From Bradyrhizobium commune (GTDB lineage: Bacteria > Pseudomonadota > Alphaproteobacteria > Rhizobiales > Xanthobacteraceae): DNA of 64,000 bases. A program made the translations under genes and the position numbers. Position 1 is the first letter of the stretch. Every line of letters begins with the position of its first letter. Location of the stretch: positions 5,518,001 to 5,582,000 of the forward strand of contig NZ_CP061379.1 in the NCBI RefSeq assembly GCF_015624505.1, in the 5' to 3' direction. Positions 1-7,781 of this stretch are shown here, one piece after another. The notes under the pieces were generated by a model that ran no database searches, was not told where the DNA came from, and worked only from the letters and a program-made list of their open reading frames with translations.

Positions 1-711
1 CGCAGCCAGTTTCACTTGCCGAGCGGCAGGCCGCAGGTGCTGCGCGGCCATACCGGGCTGGTCATCGAGGGGCGGGAGGCGCTGCTGCAACGGCTGGCAT
101 CCGTGGCCAAGAAGCTCGAGGGCACGGCCTTCGCGTTCGCCGAGCATAACGACCATGTCGAGGCGACCTGCCCCTGGGGCAACCGCATGCGCTGTTACGA
201 GCCCGACGCGGCGCGCTTCGGGCGCATCACGCTCGGCATCCCCTATGTCGAGTTCGACGTTCCCGTTGGGACCACGCCTTCGATCTGCGCCTTCTATCCT
301 GACGTCATGGGCATGCCGGCCCAGTTGCGCAACGGCGACGGCAAGGTTGCGGCGGTCAAGACCGGCCGCGACCAGCATCTCTTGTTCCGCGAGACGGATC
401 GGCCGCAACCGGATTATGACGGCCACCATGTGCAGATGTACATCACCGACTTCTCCGGCCCCTACCGCAGGCTGCTCGCGCGCAACCTCGTCTCGCGCGA
501 GGACAATCAATATCAGTACCGGTTCTGCGACATCGTCGATCTCGACAGCGGCAAGCCGCTGTTCACGGTCGAGCACGAGGTGCGCAGCGCGACCCATCCG
601 ATGTTCATGCGGCCGATGGTCAATCGCAATCCCGTGGTGAACAACCGCAACTACGCGTACGGCCACGATCAGTCGTCGTGGGCAATGGGGCCGGATCAAT
701 ACGACGGGTAG
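1..711 (+). CDS. VOC (glyoxalase/bleomycin-resistance fold) family protein, 5'-truncated
   Basis: The reading frame is open from the first base, so the N-terminus lies outside the window; 236 residues are visible. The sequence has two VOC-like half modules. The first starts at the RGHTGLVI segment near residue 16, where a His sits in the usual first metal-ligand position. The second starts near residue 139 at HHVQMYITDF. Members of this superfamily bind a divalent metal and act as lyases, dioxygenases or resistance proteins; nothing here fixes the substrate. The TTG at base 16 lies inside the domain and is unlikely to be the true start. Confidence 0.75.
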   Translation, partial: RSQFHLPSGRPQVLRGHTGLVIEGREALLQRLASVAKKLEGTAFAFAEHNDHVEATCPWGNRMRCYEPDAARFGRITLGIPYVEFDVPVGTTPSICAFYPDVMGMPAQLRNGDGKVAAVKTGRDQHLLFRETDRPQPDYDGHHVQMYITDFSGPYRRLLARNLVSREDNQYQYRFCDIVDLDSGKPLFTVEHEVRSATHPMFMRPMVNRNPVVNNRNYAYGHDQSSWAMGPDQYDG

Positions 712-781
712 CGGCGAAACGTCACAGAATGGTTATGTCGGATCGATAGGGATTGCCGGCTGAGCTTTCTCATGCGGGGCG

Positions 782-2479
782 ATGTCAGTTGCCATGAAGA
801 TCGACGACCCCCGGCAGTTGTTGCATTCGGCCATGCAACACTTCCACGCCGGACAGCTGGAGCAGGCGGACTTCCTCTGCCGCACGGCGCTGAAGGGGCA
901 TAACAGTGCAGATGGCTGGCATCTGCTCGGCATGATCGCGCTGCGCAGCGGGCGCATCGAGGAGGCCGCATCCTGCCTGAAGAAATGCACCAAGCGTCAG
1001 CCTGACAATCCGGCGGCGTTGTGCAGCCTGGGCATTGCCTACAAGGCGTTGGGGCGATTGAGCGAGGCGGCGACCGCCTTCGAGCAGGCCGCGCGCGCGG
1101 ACCCGCGCAGCAGCCAGATCCTGTACAATCTCGGCAATGCACGTACCGCATCGGGTGAGTTCAAGGCCGCCATCACGGCCTACCGTCAGGCGCTGACGCT
1201 GGATCCGTCGCGACCGGAGTACCATACAAACCTGATCTTCGCGCTCAATTTCGATCCCGCGGCCGGGCCGGAAGATCATCAGCGCGAGCGGCTCAGCTAT
1301 GGCGACATGCAGCGTGCGCAGACTGCGCCGGCGCCTGCCGCCGAGAGCCGTCCATACGACCCCGAGCGGCGCTTGCGCGTCGGCTATGTCAGCGCGCATT
1401 TCCGCCATCAGGCCGCGACCTACGCCTTCGCGCCCGTCATCATCAACCACGACCCGACTGCCTTCGACGTCGTCTGCTATTCCGACACGGCGATCGAGGA
1501 CGATCTGACGCGCCGACTGCGCGGCCATGTGAAAACCTGGCGCGCGACCGCCACACTGTCCGATGCGGAATTGATCGCGCTGATCAGGGCCGACGACATC
1601 GACATCCTCGTCGATCTGGTCGGGCACATGGTCGGAAACCGGCTCGAGGTGTTCGCCCGCAAGCCGGCGCCGGTGCAGGTGACCGGCTGGGGCGAGCCGA
1701 CGGGGACGGGCCTCACCACGATGGACTATCTCCTCGCAGATCCGGTTCTGGTCCCGCCCGACATGCGCTTCCGCTTGCGGGAGGAGGTGATCGATCTGCC
1801 CTGCTTTCTCAGCTTCTGGACGCCGGAGCCGCTGCCAGATCCGGGACCGCTGCCGGCGCTGGCCGCCGGCCATGTCACGTTCGGTTCGTTCAACCGGCCC
1901 GAGAAGCTGTCCGATCCGGTGCTGCGGCTCTGGGCCGCCATGCTGCGCGCGCTGCCCAATGCACGCCTCGTTCTGAAAAGCTCGAGCTTCGGAAATGCTG
2001 CTCACCAGCAGCGCATTCGCTCGGTGTTCCAGCGCGAAGGCATCAAAAGTAGTCGACTGACCATCCTGGGCGACACCGATCGCGACGCGCATATGCTGGC
2101 CTACCGAACCGTCGATGTCGCGCTCGATCCGTTTCCTCACGGTGGCGGCATGACCACGCTCGATGCGATCGCCATGGGCATCCCCGTGATCACCTGTCCG
2201 GGGCCGACGATCTCGTCCCGCCTTGCCGCCGCCTGTGTCACGGCGGTGGGTCTGCCGGACTGGGTCGCGCCAAACCACGATGACTATGTCGCGCTGGCGG
2301 CACGCATGACCACGGACCTCGATGGGCTCGCACGGCTTCGAGGGTCGTTGCGCGACAGGCTGATGCGGTCGTCCGTCGGAGATACCAGGTCATACGCGCA
2401 TGCCGTCGAAGCCGCGTATCGTGACATGTGGCGCCGCTGCTGCGCCCGCGCGCAGGACAGCGGCCTCGAAGTCAGCTAG
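782..2479 (+). CDS. TPR-repeat protein with GT41 (O-GlcNAc-transferase/SPINDLY-type) glycosyltransferase domain
   Basis: The protein has 565 residues. About the first 160 form tetratricopeptide repeats with regular A/G/Y/P spacing. The rest matches the C-terminal catalytic region of O-GlcNAc-transferase-like family GT41 enzymes: RLRVGYVSAHF near residue 198, a PAPVQVTGWGEPTGTG segment, MDYLLADPVLVPP, FGSFNRPEKL, and DPFPHGGGMTTLDAI near 458. Bacterial members transfer sugars to protein Ser/Thr or take part in polysaccharide assembly, so target and donor are unknown here. It is preceded by 70 bases of spacer and looks monocistronic. ATG at 782 was taken as start; an in-frame ATG follows at 794. 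Confidence 0.85.
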   Translation: MSVAMKIDDPRQLLHSAMQHFHAGQLEQADFLCRTALKGHNSADGWHLLGMIALRSGRIEEAASCLKKCTKRQPDNPAALCSLGIAYKALGRLSEAATAFEQAARADPRSSQILYNLGNARTASGEFKAAITAYRQALTLDPSRPEYHTNLIFALNFDPAAGPEDHQRERLSYGDMQRAQTAPAPAAESRPYDPERRLRVGYVSAHFRHQAATYAFAPVIINHDPTAFDVVCYSDTAIEDDLTRRLRGHVKTWRATATLSDAELIALIRADDIDILVDLVGHMVGNRLEVFARKPAPVQVTGWGEPTGTGLTTMDYLLADPVLVPPDMRFRLREEVIDLPCFLSFWTPEPLPDPGPLPALAAGHVTFGSFNRPEKLSDPVLRLWAAMLRALPNARLVLKSSSFGNAAHQQRIRSVFQREGIKSSRLTILGDTDRDAHMLAYRTVDVALDPFPHGGGMTTLDAIAMGIPVITCPGPTISSRLAAACVTAVGLPDWVAPNHDDYVALAARMTTDLDGLARLRGSLRDRLMRSSVGDTRSYAHAVEAAYRDMWRRCCARAQDSGLEVS

Positions 2480-2506
2480 CTCGCGGGATTGCTGGCGAGC
2501 GAGGCA

Positions 2507-2905
2507 TCAAGATCGATCGCGGATACGGATCCAGGCGATCGCAAACAACACCATCCAGAGGGCGTCGATTGCGCCACCGAGCAGCGGCGCGCCCGGAGCC
2601 AGGCGCCCTGTCAAGAAGAGTACGAGGCAGACGCTGAAGAATGAAAACTTTTCCAGGATACTCAACGCGACCAGCGGCCGGAACCGGATCGGATCAGTCG
2701 CGATGAAGAAGAATACGATCTGCCACAGTGTCACAGCTCCACCAAAGCCGTAGTAGAATTCCGGATGAGTGATCGCCGGCGGCGCCCGGACGGCAAGCTC
2801 GTTCTCGAAAAAGAAACCCGGGACAAGAACAAGCAGACCATATGTCCCGGCAGCAAGAAAGATCCAACGCGCATAACGTATCTTATTGTCGGACCTTAGC
2901 TCCAT
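2507..2905 (-). CDS. Small four-helix integral membrane protein of unknown function
   Basis: The product is 132 residues with four hydrophobic segments, near residues 13-32, 52-70, 78-98 and 108-124, separated by short charged turns. The C-terminus ends in a basic stretch (IRIRDRS). I do not recognise a family or an active site. It lies convergent with the glycosyltransferase gene (27 bases between stop codons) and 46 bases past the end of the crotonase gene when reading the other way, so it may have its own promoter. Its DNA is visibly richer in A and T than its neighbours. Confidence 0.6.
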   Translation of the reverse strand: MELRSDNKIRYARWIFLAAGTYGLLVLVPGFFFENELAVRAPPAITHPEFYYGFGGAVTLWQIVFFFIATDPIRFRPLVALSILEKFSFFSVCLVLFLTGRLAPGAPLLGGAIDALWMVLFAIAWIRIRDRS

Positions 2906-2951
2906 CGTGCACCGTCCTGCTCATGCGTCGGTGTAGCAGGCGATCCCTGCT

Positions 2952-3770
2952 TCAAGCGCCGATCGGGGCCCGGTCCGCGAAGCGGGGCGGACGGTTCTCG
3001 AGATTGGCTCTGACGGCCTCGACCTGATTGGCTGAGCCGATAAGGCCATGCTGCTCAGCCGTTTCCGCCGCAAGCAGCGCCGCAGCATCAGTCGCCGCGC
3101 CGAGATTGATGAGGCGCTTGGCCGCCCGGATCGCGTCGGGACTACGCGACGCGATTTCGCGCGCGGTCGCCATCGCGACTGCGTGAGGATCCTCAACCAG
3201 GCGCGTAATGAAGCCAAGCTCAAGAGCCTCCTCGGCCGAGAATATCCGCGCGGTGTAGGTGAGCTCGCGAACCACATCCTCCCGCGCCAGACGCCGCATC
3301 AGATAGGTGCCCGCCATGTCAGGTACGAGGCCCCAGCTTGTCTCAAGCACGCAAAAGCGCGTCCCCGGCGCCGCAAAGCGCAGATCAGCTCCCAGCGCAA
3401 GCTGGAAGCCGCCTCCCAACGCAAAACCATGCACGGCCGCGATCACCGGGACCTCGAGCTCTCGCCACTGCCAGACGACGTGCTGGACGAAATTGGCAAG
3501 GCCGTGCGTGCGCTTCATCAGGTCCGCAAAGGGAAGCAGCGGCTCGCCATTAACAATTGCCGACATCCGTTCGACATCGAGACCCGCACAAAAGCCGCGG
3601 CCCTCGCCTGAAAGCACGACCGCGCGCACGCTCCGGTTCCGGTTCAACCGGCTGCCTGCTTCGGCAATCGCCTCGAACATCGTCGGGTCGAGGGCGTTCA
3701 GCTTGGCGGGACGCGCCAGCCGGACGTCGGCTATTCCGTCATTGACTGCGAGATGAATGCGATCGTCCAT
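2952..3770 (-). CDS. Enoyl-CoA hydratase/isomerase (crotonase) family protein
   Basis: The protein has 272 residues, the usual crotonase length. The oxyanion-hole segment RGFCAGLDV and the glycine-rich HGFALGGGFQLALGADLRF helix are intact. The second catalytic Glu of rat enoyl-CoA hydratase is matched (LETSWGLVPD), but the first is Gln (GGGFQLALG), so the chemistry may be isomerase or thioesterase-like rather than hydration. ATG at 3770 was chosen because family homology begins there (MDDRIHLAV) and AGGGGT lies just upstream; the frame stays open to 3896. It follows the oxidase-like gene by 35 bases, so the two probably form one transcript facing the TetR gene. Confidence 0.85.
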   Translation of the reverse strand: MDDRIHLAVNDGIADVRLARPAKLNALDPTMFEAIAEAGSRLNRNRSVRAVVLSGEGRGFCAGLDVERMSAIVNGEPLLPFADLMKRTHGLANFVQHVVWQWRELEVPVIAAVHGFALGGGFQLALGADLRFAAPGTRFCVLETSWGLVPDMAGTYLMRRLAREDVVRELTYTARIFSAEEALELGFITRLVEDPHAVAMATAREIASRSPDAIRAAKRLINLGAATDAAALLAAETAEQHGLIGSANQVEAVRANLENRPPRFADRAPIGA

Positions 3771-3805
3771 CTGGACCCCTACTGTCCTGCGCGCCCGAAC
3801 CAACG

Positions 3806-4318
3806 TCATGTCGTCAAATGCCAGCCTCCCAGCGGGTCGCGCTGAAGGGTCGTCGTGCGCGATCCGAACGGCTCGGGCGTCACGCCCTTGATCCAAAGCT
3901 CGATCCGTTCGATCTTGACTTCGATGAAGCCGGCATTGGCCCGATCCGTCTCGGTGGGAAAGTGACGCGAATGGGCGTCTTCCTTCCAGAGTGCCCGGAT
4001 CTCGGACGTCCTCTCGATCAAACGGGCGGCGCCGGTAACGCCCACAAAGGCGTTCTCAAGCGCGTCCTGAAAGATGAGGCTGACGGTGGGAGCCCGCCGA
4101 AGATGGGCAATCTTGCGCGACCGCAAGTCGGTCAAAAACCGAATGGTCCAGTCATCATCATTTTCGCCCGGAGGAAGACGCTCCATCGGCCGCCCGCAAA
4201 CACCTTCATCGCTTGAGCTGAGCAGCCAGCAATATTGCACTCCGGCGGCGACCTTTTTCGCACCCGCCAACATCCGCTCGACATGCTCGGGCTCTTGTCC
4301 GTCCTCGATACTCAACAT
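3806..4318 (-). CDS. Pyridoxamine 5'-phosphate oxidase-family (general stress protein 26-like) flavoprotein
   Basis: The 170-residue product resembles the split-barrel flavin-binding family: an N-terminal segment with VQYCWLLSS, then a DDWTIRFLTDLRSRKIAHLRR strand-turn, an IFQDALENAFVGVTGAARLI strand pair, and an IERIELW strand near the C-terminus. Members bind FMN, F420 or haem and reduce small molecules; the substrate is not apparent. It is the first gene of a two-gene unit with the crotonase gene and is divergent from the TetR regulator at 4399. The palindrome at 4378-4393 lies 60 bases upstream of its start, so repression by that regulator is a reasonable inference. Confidence 0.75.
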   Translation of the reverse strand: MLSIEDGQEPEHVERMLAGAKKVAAGVQYCWLLSSSDEGVCGRPMERLPPGENDDDWTIRFLTDLRSRKIAHLRRAPTVSLIFQDALENAFVGVTGAARLIERTSEIRALWKEDAHSRHFPTETDRANAGFIEVKIERIELWIKGVTPEPFGSRTTTLQRDPLGGWHLTT

Positions 4319-4377
4319 TACGGTTCTCGCCAGCTTTGAGGTGTCATGAAGCCTTAGCAGTTGTTGACCCCCACGTC

Positions 4378-4393
4378 TAGACCGTATAGTCTA
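4378..4393. promoter_or_regulatory. Candidate TetR-family operator (TAGACC-N4-AGTCTA)
   Basis: The 16-base sequence TAGACCGTATAGTCTA is an inverted repeat, perfect over five bases in each arm. It ends five bases before the TetR ATG at 4399 and lies 60 bases from the divergent oxidase gene, a typical place for an autoregulating repressor. It differs at one base from the TAGACC-N4-GGTCTA pattern associated with NemR-type repressors. Confidence 0.55.
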
Positions 4394-4398
4394 CAAAT

Positions 4399-4977
4399 AT
4401 GGGACGAGCGTTGTTTGACGAAGCCGGCTTCCTGGAAGCCGCACGAATCCTGGCCAGCGAGCACGGACCCGGCGCCGTTACCGTCGATTCCGTGACACAG
4501 CGCATGAAGGCGCCAAAGGGTTCGTTCTATCATCGCTTCTCGTCCCGCGACGTGCTGCTTGGGCAATTGTGGCTGAAGCTGGTGCTTGCCTATCAGGAGG
4601 GATTTATCGCTGCGATCGAGGCGGGTGCGGGTCTTGAAGCGGCGCTGCACATGCCGCGCTGGGCGAGAGCGCATCTCGACGATGCGCGCGTACTCTTGCT
4701 TCATCATCGAAACGATTTCGTACAGGGCGACTGGCCTGCGGAACTCAGACGCGGCGTCCGCGACCAGGCGGATCGCCTCCAGGAATGTCTGGCCAGGTTC
4801 GCGCGCGACGTTTTCGGCCGGGCGGGTCCTCTCCAGATTCGCCGCGCCAGTTTCGTTCTGGCGGAAGTTCCGGGAGCCGCAATCAAGGGGCATCTCGAAC
4901 GGGGCGAAGTGCCGCCGCCGATCGTCGATGAGCTGATCACCAAGACCTATCACGCGATCGTCGAAAGCGAACGCTAG
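4399..4977 (+). CDS. TetR/AcrR-family transcriptional regulator
   Basis: The protein has 192 residues. The N-terminal 45 form a TetR-type helix-turn-helix: a FLEAARILASEHG helix, the VTVDSVTQRM helix, then APKGSFYHRFSSRDVLL, whose SFYHRF matches the recognition helix and following turn of the family. The rest is a helical ligand-binding domain (for example LQIRRASFVLAEVPGAAIKG), as expected of a TetR C-terminal half. It is transcribed away from the oxidase/crotonase pair across an 80-base gap containing a matching palindrome. The inducer cannot be read from the sequence. Confidence 0.88.
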   Translation: MGRALFDEAGFLEAARILASEHGPGAVTVDSVTQRMKAPKGSFYHRFSSRDVLLGQLWLKLVLAYQEGFIAAIEAGAGLEAALHMPRWARAHLDDARVLLLHHRNDFVQGDWPAELRRGVRDQADRLQECLARFARDVFGRAGPLQIRRASFVLAEVPGAAIKGHLERGEVPPPIVDELITKTYHAIVESER

Positions 4978-5016
4978 CGCTCGTTTCCCGCGAAATCGGA
5001 CCTGCCTCCGGCCCGA

Positions 5017-5916
5017 TCATAAGGTGGTTGCGGTTCCGATAATTGTGCTCCGCAACCATCGGTGAGCGGGGACGTCATCAAAGCGCCGATGCCAGCTCAT
5101 CACGCTGTGCAGAACCGGGGCTTCGAAGGGCAGCTCCCTCATCTCGATGGGATAGGCGCGGCGGAACTCCATCGCGAGCTTGCGTCCGAGGATGGCGACC
5201 AGGTTCGATTGGACCAGAACCGCCCCCGCGGAGAGATAGGGCACGTCGGCGGCGACAAAGCGGGCACTTTTCCGTGCCTTCAAGAATGCATCCACAAATT
5301 CCAAATTCTCCCCGCTCGAGCTGATCCCCAGGTGCCGCAGTTCGGCAAGCGACGACGCCGTCAACCGCCTTCGTAGTGCGGGATGGCCACTCCGGAGCAC
5401 GGCCACAAATCGATCCTCGATGAGCTGCTGCGAGGCAAACCGCTCTCCGTCGATGGCCCGCCCCGACAACGCGAGATCGAGCTCGCCGCGGTCTAATCGA
5501 TCCGTGAGGTTCAGCGTCCCGCTGGGCACAAGCGACAGGCGCACGGCCGGTGCCTGCGCGCGCACCGCGGCCACGATCGGCCCCACCGCGACCACGGCTG
5601 CATAATTGTTTACTGCAATCGTGAAACGCCGGTCTGCGGTCGAGGGATCGAAGGTGTCCCCCTCGACCGCGAGTTGCAGCTCGTTGAGCGCCTTGCGCAC
5701 GGGCAGCGCGAGCTGTTCGGCTCGCGGGGTCGGGCTCATTCCCGCGGGCGTGCGGATGAACAGCTGATCCTTCAACGCATGACGCAGCCGGTTGAGCGCG
5801 TGACTCACGGCCGGCTGGCTGATGGCGAGGCTGTCTGCCGCGCGAACCACGCTGCGCTCGCGCAGCACGGCGTCGAACACCAGCAGCAGATTGAGATCGA
5901 GGTTGCGCAGTCTCAT
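5017..5916 (-). CDS. LysR-family transcriptional regulator, divergent from the RND efflux operon
   Basis: The 299-residue product has a LysR winged helix-turn-helix at residues 5-65 (LNLLLVFDAVLRERSVVRAAD, then SQPAVSHALNRLRH) and a periplasmic-binding-protein-like effector domain from about residue 95 (RRFTIAVNNYAAVV). The start region MRLRNLDLNLL is typical of the NodD/NahR/LinR branch. It faces the four-gene efflux operon across 79 bases that contain an ATTG-N11-CAAT inverted repeat, so control of the pump operon and autorepression are likely. The co-inducer is unknown. Confidence 0.9.
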   Translation of the reverse strand: MRLRNLDLNLLLVFDAVLRERSVVRAADSLAISQPAVSHALNRLRHALKDQLFIRTPAGMSPTPRAEQLALPVRKALNELQLAVEGDTFDPSTADRRFTIAVNNYAAVVAVGPIVAAVRAQAPAVRLSLVPSGTLNLTDRLDRGELDLALSGRAIDGERFASQQLIEDRFVAVLRSGHPALRRRLTASSLAELRHLGISSSGENLEFVDAFLKARKSARFVAADVPYLSAGAVLVQSNLVAILGRKLAMEFRRAYPIEMRELPFEAPVLHSVMSWHRRFDDVPAHRWLRSTIIGTATTL

Positions 5917-5934
5917 GGGCTCCGATGCACAGCG

Positions 5935-5959
5935 TGAATTGGTGAATTACCTCAATTCA
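5935..5959. promoter_or_regulatory. Candidate LysR-type binding site between the regulator and the efflux operon
   Basis: Seven-base perfect arms TGAATTG (5935-5941) and CAATTCA (5953-5959) are separated by 11 bases. This fits the T-N11-A rule for LysR-family sites. The element is 19 bases from the LysR start and 37 bases from the first efflux-operon start. Confidence 0.6.
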
Positions 5960-5995
5960 TTTGAATAATAGACCGGCCGCGTCCAACTTCAAGTC

Positions 5996-6586
5996 ATGTC
6001 AATACGCTCGCCAAGCGAGACCGCCGCGCGGACGGCGCGCGGCGCCGCAAAAGTCGTCGTCGCCGTTATTGCCGGGCCAGATGCCCTGCTGGTCGCGACA
6101 CCCGAGATGCTGCGTCAATGGCGCCGGCTGACGCCGCTCGCTGTGTGGTCCGCCGTTTCCGTCGGCCGTGGCAATTCCGAAGAGATTTTGCGCAGCCTCG
6201 CCACGGAGATGGCGCGGCTGGACGTCGAGCCGCACCGGCTGATCCTGCTCGCAGAGGGCAAGACCGCCCGCGCCGCACTCGAGCTCGTGCTGCAAGGGGC
6301 GATCGACTGCGCCGGCCTGCTTGCGATTGCCGCTCCCGGCGCGCCGCTGCCGTTTCCTATCGTCCCCACCGCCGCCGCCATCCGCCTCGTCGTGCGGCGT
6401 CAGGATCGCGAGGACGCGCCGGCCGATCTCATCACCGCGCTAAGGGCCAGCTATGTCGACACGCGGATCATCGGGTTCGATGCGCCCGCGGCGAACGACC
6501 TGCGTGCCGCGGCGAGCGCGGCCGAAACCTACGTCCTGGAACTGGTCGCCAATGCCAGCCGCCAAAACCGTCACCATGGAGTGTGA
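5996..6586 (+). CDS. Uncharacterised protein, first gene of the RND efflux operon
   Basis: The product has 196 residues, no signal peptide and no convincing membrane segment. A stretch near residues 80-110 (LILLAEGKTARAALELVL, followed by DCAGLLAIAAPGAPLPF) faintly recalls the region around the nucleophile elbow of short carboxylesterase-type alpha/beta hydrolases, but the usual G-x-S-x-G is not present. I would not assign a function. It stops four bases before the adaptor start, so it is almost certainly co-transcribed with the pump and under the divergent LysR protein. Confidence 0.6.
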   Translation: MSIRSPSETAARTARGAAKVVVAVIAGPDALLVATPEMLRQWRRLTPLAVWSAVSVGRGNSEEILRSLATEMARLDVEPHRLILLAEGKTARAALELVLQGAIDCAGLLAIAAPGAPLPFPIVPTAAAIRLVVRRQDREDAPADLITALRASYVDTRIIGFDAPAANDLRAAASAAETYVLELVANASRQNRHHGV

Positions 6587-6590
6587 AGCA

Positions 6591-7781
6591 ATGCCGTCCA
6601 GAAAGACCCTTCTCCTCGCCGGCACGGTGCTCCTGATCGGAGCCGGGGCCGGCGCGTATGCCCTGCATGGCCCCGCACCAAGCCATGCGGCTGAGCCCAA
6701 GGCCACACCCACGGCTGCGTCACCCGTTCCGGTGACGGCCGCGCTTGCGCACAAGGGCGACGTGCCCATCGTGCTCGAAGGGCTCGGTACCGTGACGCCG
6801 ATCAACACCGCGACCATCCACACCCAGGTCCAGGGTACGCTCGACAGCGTCAATTTCGTCGAGGGACAGGCGGTGAAACGCGGCGACGTGCTGGCGAAGA
6901 TCGACCCGCGCGTGTTCGAGGCGCAGGTCGACCAGGCGGAAGCTGCCCTCGCCCGCGATCAGGCCAGCCTCAAGAACGCGCAAGTCAACCTCGCGCGAAC
7001 GCAGCCGCTCGCCGCGCGCGGGTTTGCCACCCAGCAATTGCTCGACACCCAGGATTCCCAGGTGGCGCAGGGCCAAGGCACGGTCGCGCTCGACAAGGCA
7101 GCGCTGGAAGCCGCGCAAACCCAGTTGAGCTACACCACGATCACCGCGCCCTTCGACGGGATCACCGGCATCCGTCACATCGATCCCGGCAATATCGTGC
7201 ATCCGACCGACACGACTGGCCTTGTGACCCTCACGCAGATCGAGCCGATCTCGATCATCTTCACCCTGCCCTCGACCGACATTCCGAAAGTGCAGAAAGC
7301 GATCGCATCCGGCGAGGCGTCGGTCGACGCCTATGACGCCGCCAACACCCACAAGCTCGACCATGGCAACCTGATGCTGATCGACAACCAGGTCAATGCA
7401 TCCACCGGCACAGTGCAACTGAAGGCGTCGTTTCCGAACGAAAGGAAGAACCTCTGGCCGGGATCGTTCGTCAACATCCACCTCACCGTCGCGCTTCGCC
7501 ATGACGCCGTGACCGTACCGCTGACGGCCGTTCAGCAGGGACCGAACGGCGCCTTCGTCTATGTCGTCGATGCGAACCACGTGGCGAGCGAGCGCGGCGT
7601 CAAGGCCGGCCAGTCGCGCGACGAAAAGGTGCTGATCGACCAGGGCCTGTCCGGGAGCGAAACCGTCGTCACCGCCGGCCAGTACCGGCTGACGCCCGGG
7701 ACATCGGTCGAAATCGTCCCCGACAGCCGCAAGGACATCGTTCAGAACGCAACCACCGCAAGCGCAGGCATGCTGCCATGA
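6591..7781 (+). CDS. RND efflux periplasmic adaptor (membrane-fusion) subunit, HlyD/MdtA-like
   Basis: The 396-residue protein begins with an N-terminal membrane anchor or signal (KTLLLAGTVLLIGAGAGAYAL). A lipoyl-type barrel half (IHTQVQGTLDSVNFVEGQAVKRGDVLAKIDP), a coiled-coil hairpin (about 115-180) and the second lipoyl half (TTITAPFDGITGIRHIDPGNIV) follow, then beta-barrel and membrane-proximal domains. It links the inner-membrane pump to an outer-membrane channel. ATG at 6591 was chosen because GGAG lies nine bases upstream; an in-frame ATG at 6576 is possible. Its stop overlaps the pump ATG. No outer-membrane factor gene is present nearby. Confidence 0.9.
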   Translation: MPSRKTLLLAGTVLLIGAGAGAYALHGPAPSHAAEPKATPTAASPVPVTAALAHKGDVPIVLEGLGTVTPINTATIHTQVQGTLDSVNFVEGQAVKRGDVLAKIDPRVFEAQVDQAEAALARDQASLKNAQVNLARTQPLAARGFATQQLLDTQDSQVAQGQGTVALDKAALEAAQTQLSYTTITAPFDGITGIRHIDPGNIVHPTDTTGLVTLTQIEPISIIFTLPSTDIPKVQKAIASGEASVDAYDAANTHKLDHGNLMLIDNQVNASTGTVQLKASFPNERKNLWPGSFVNIHLTVALRHDAVTVPLTAVQQGPNGAFVYVVDANHVASERGVKAGQSRDEKVLIDQGLSGSETVVTAGQYRLTPGTSVEIVPDSRKDIVQNATTASAGMLP

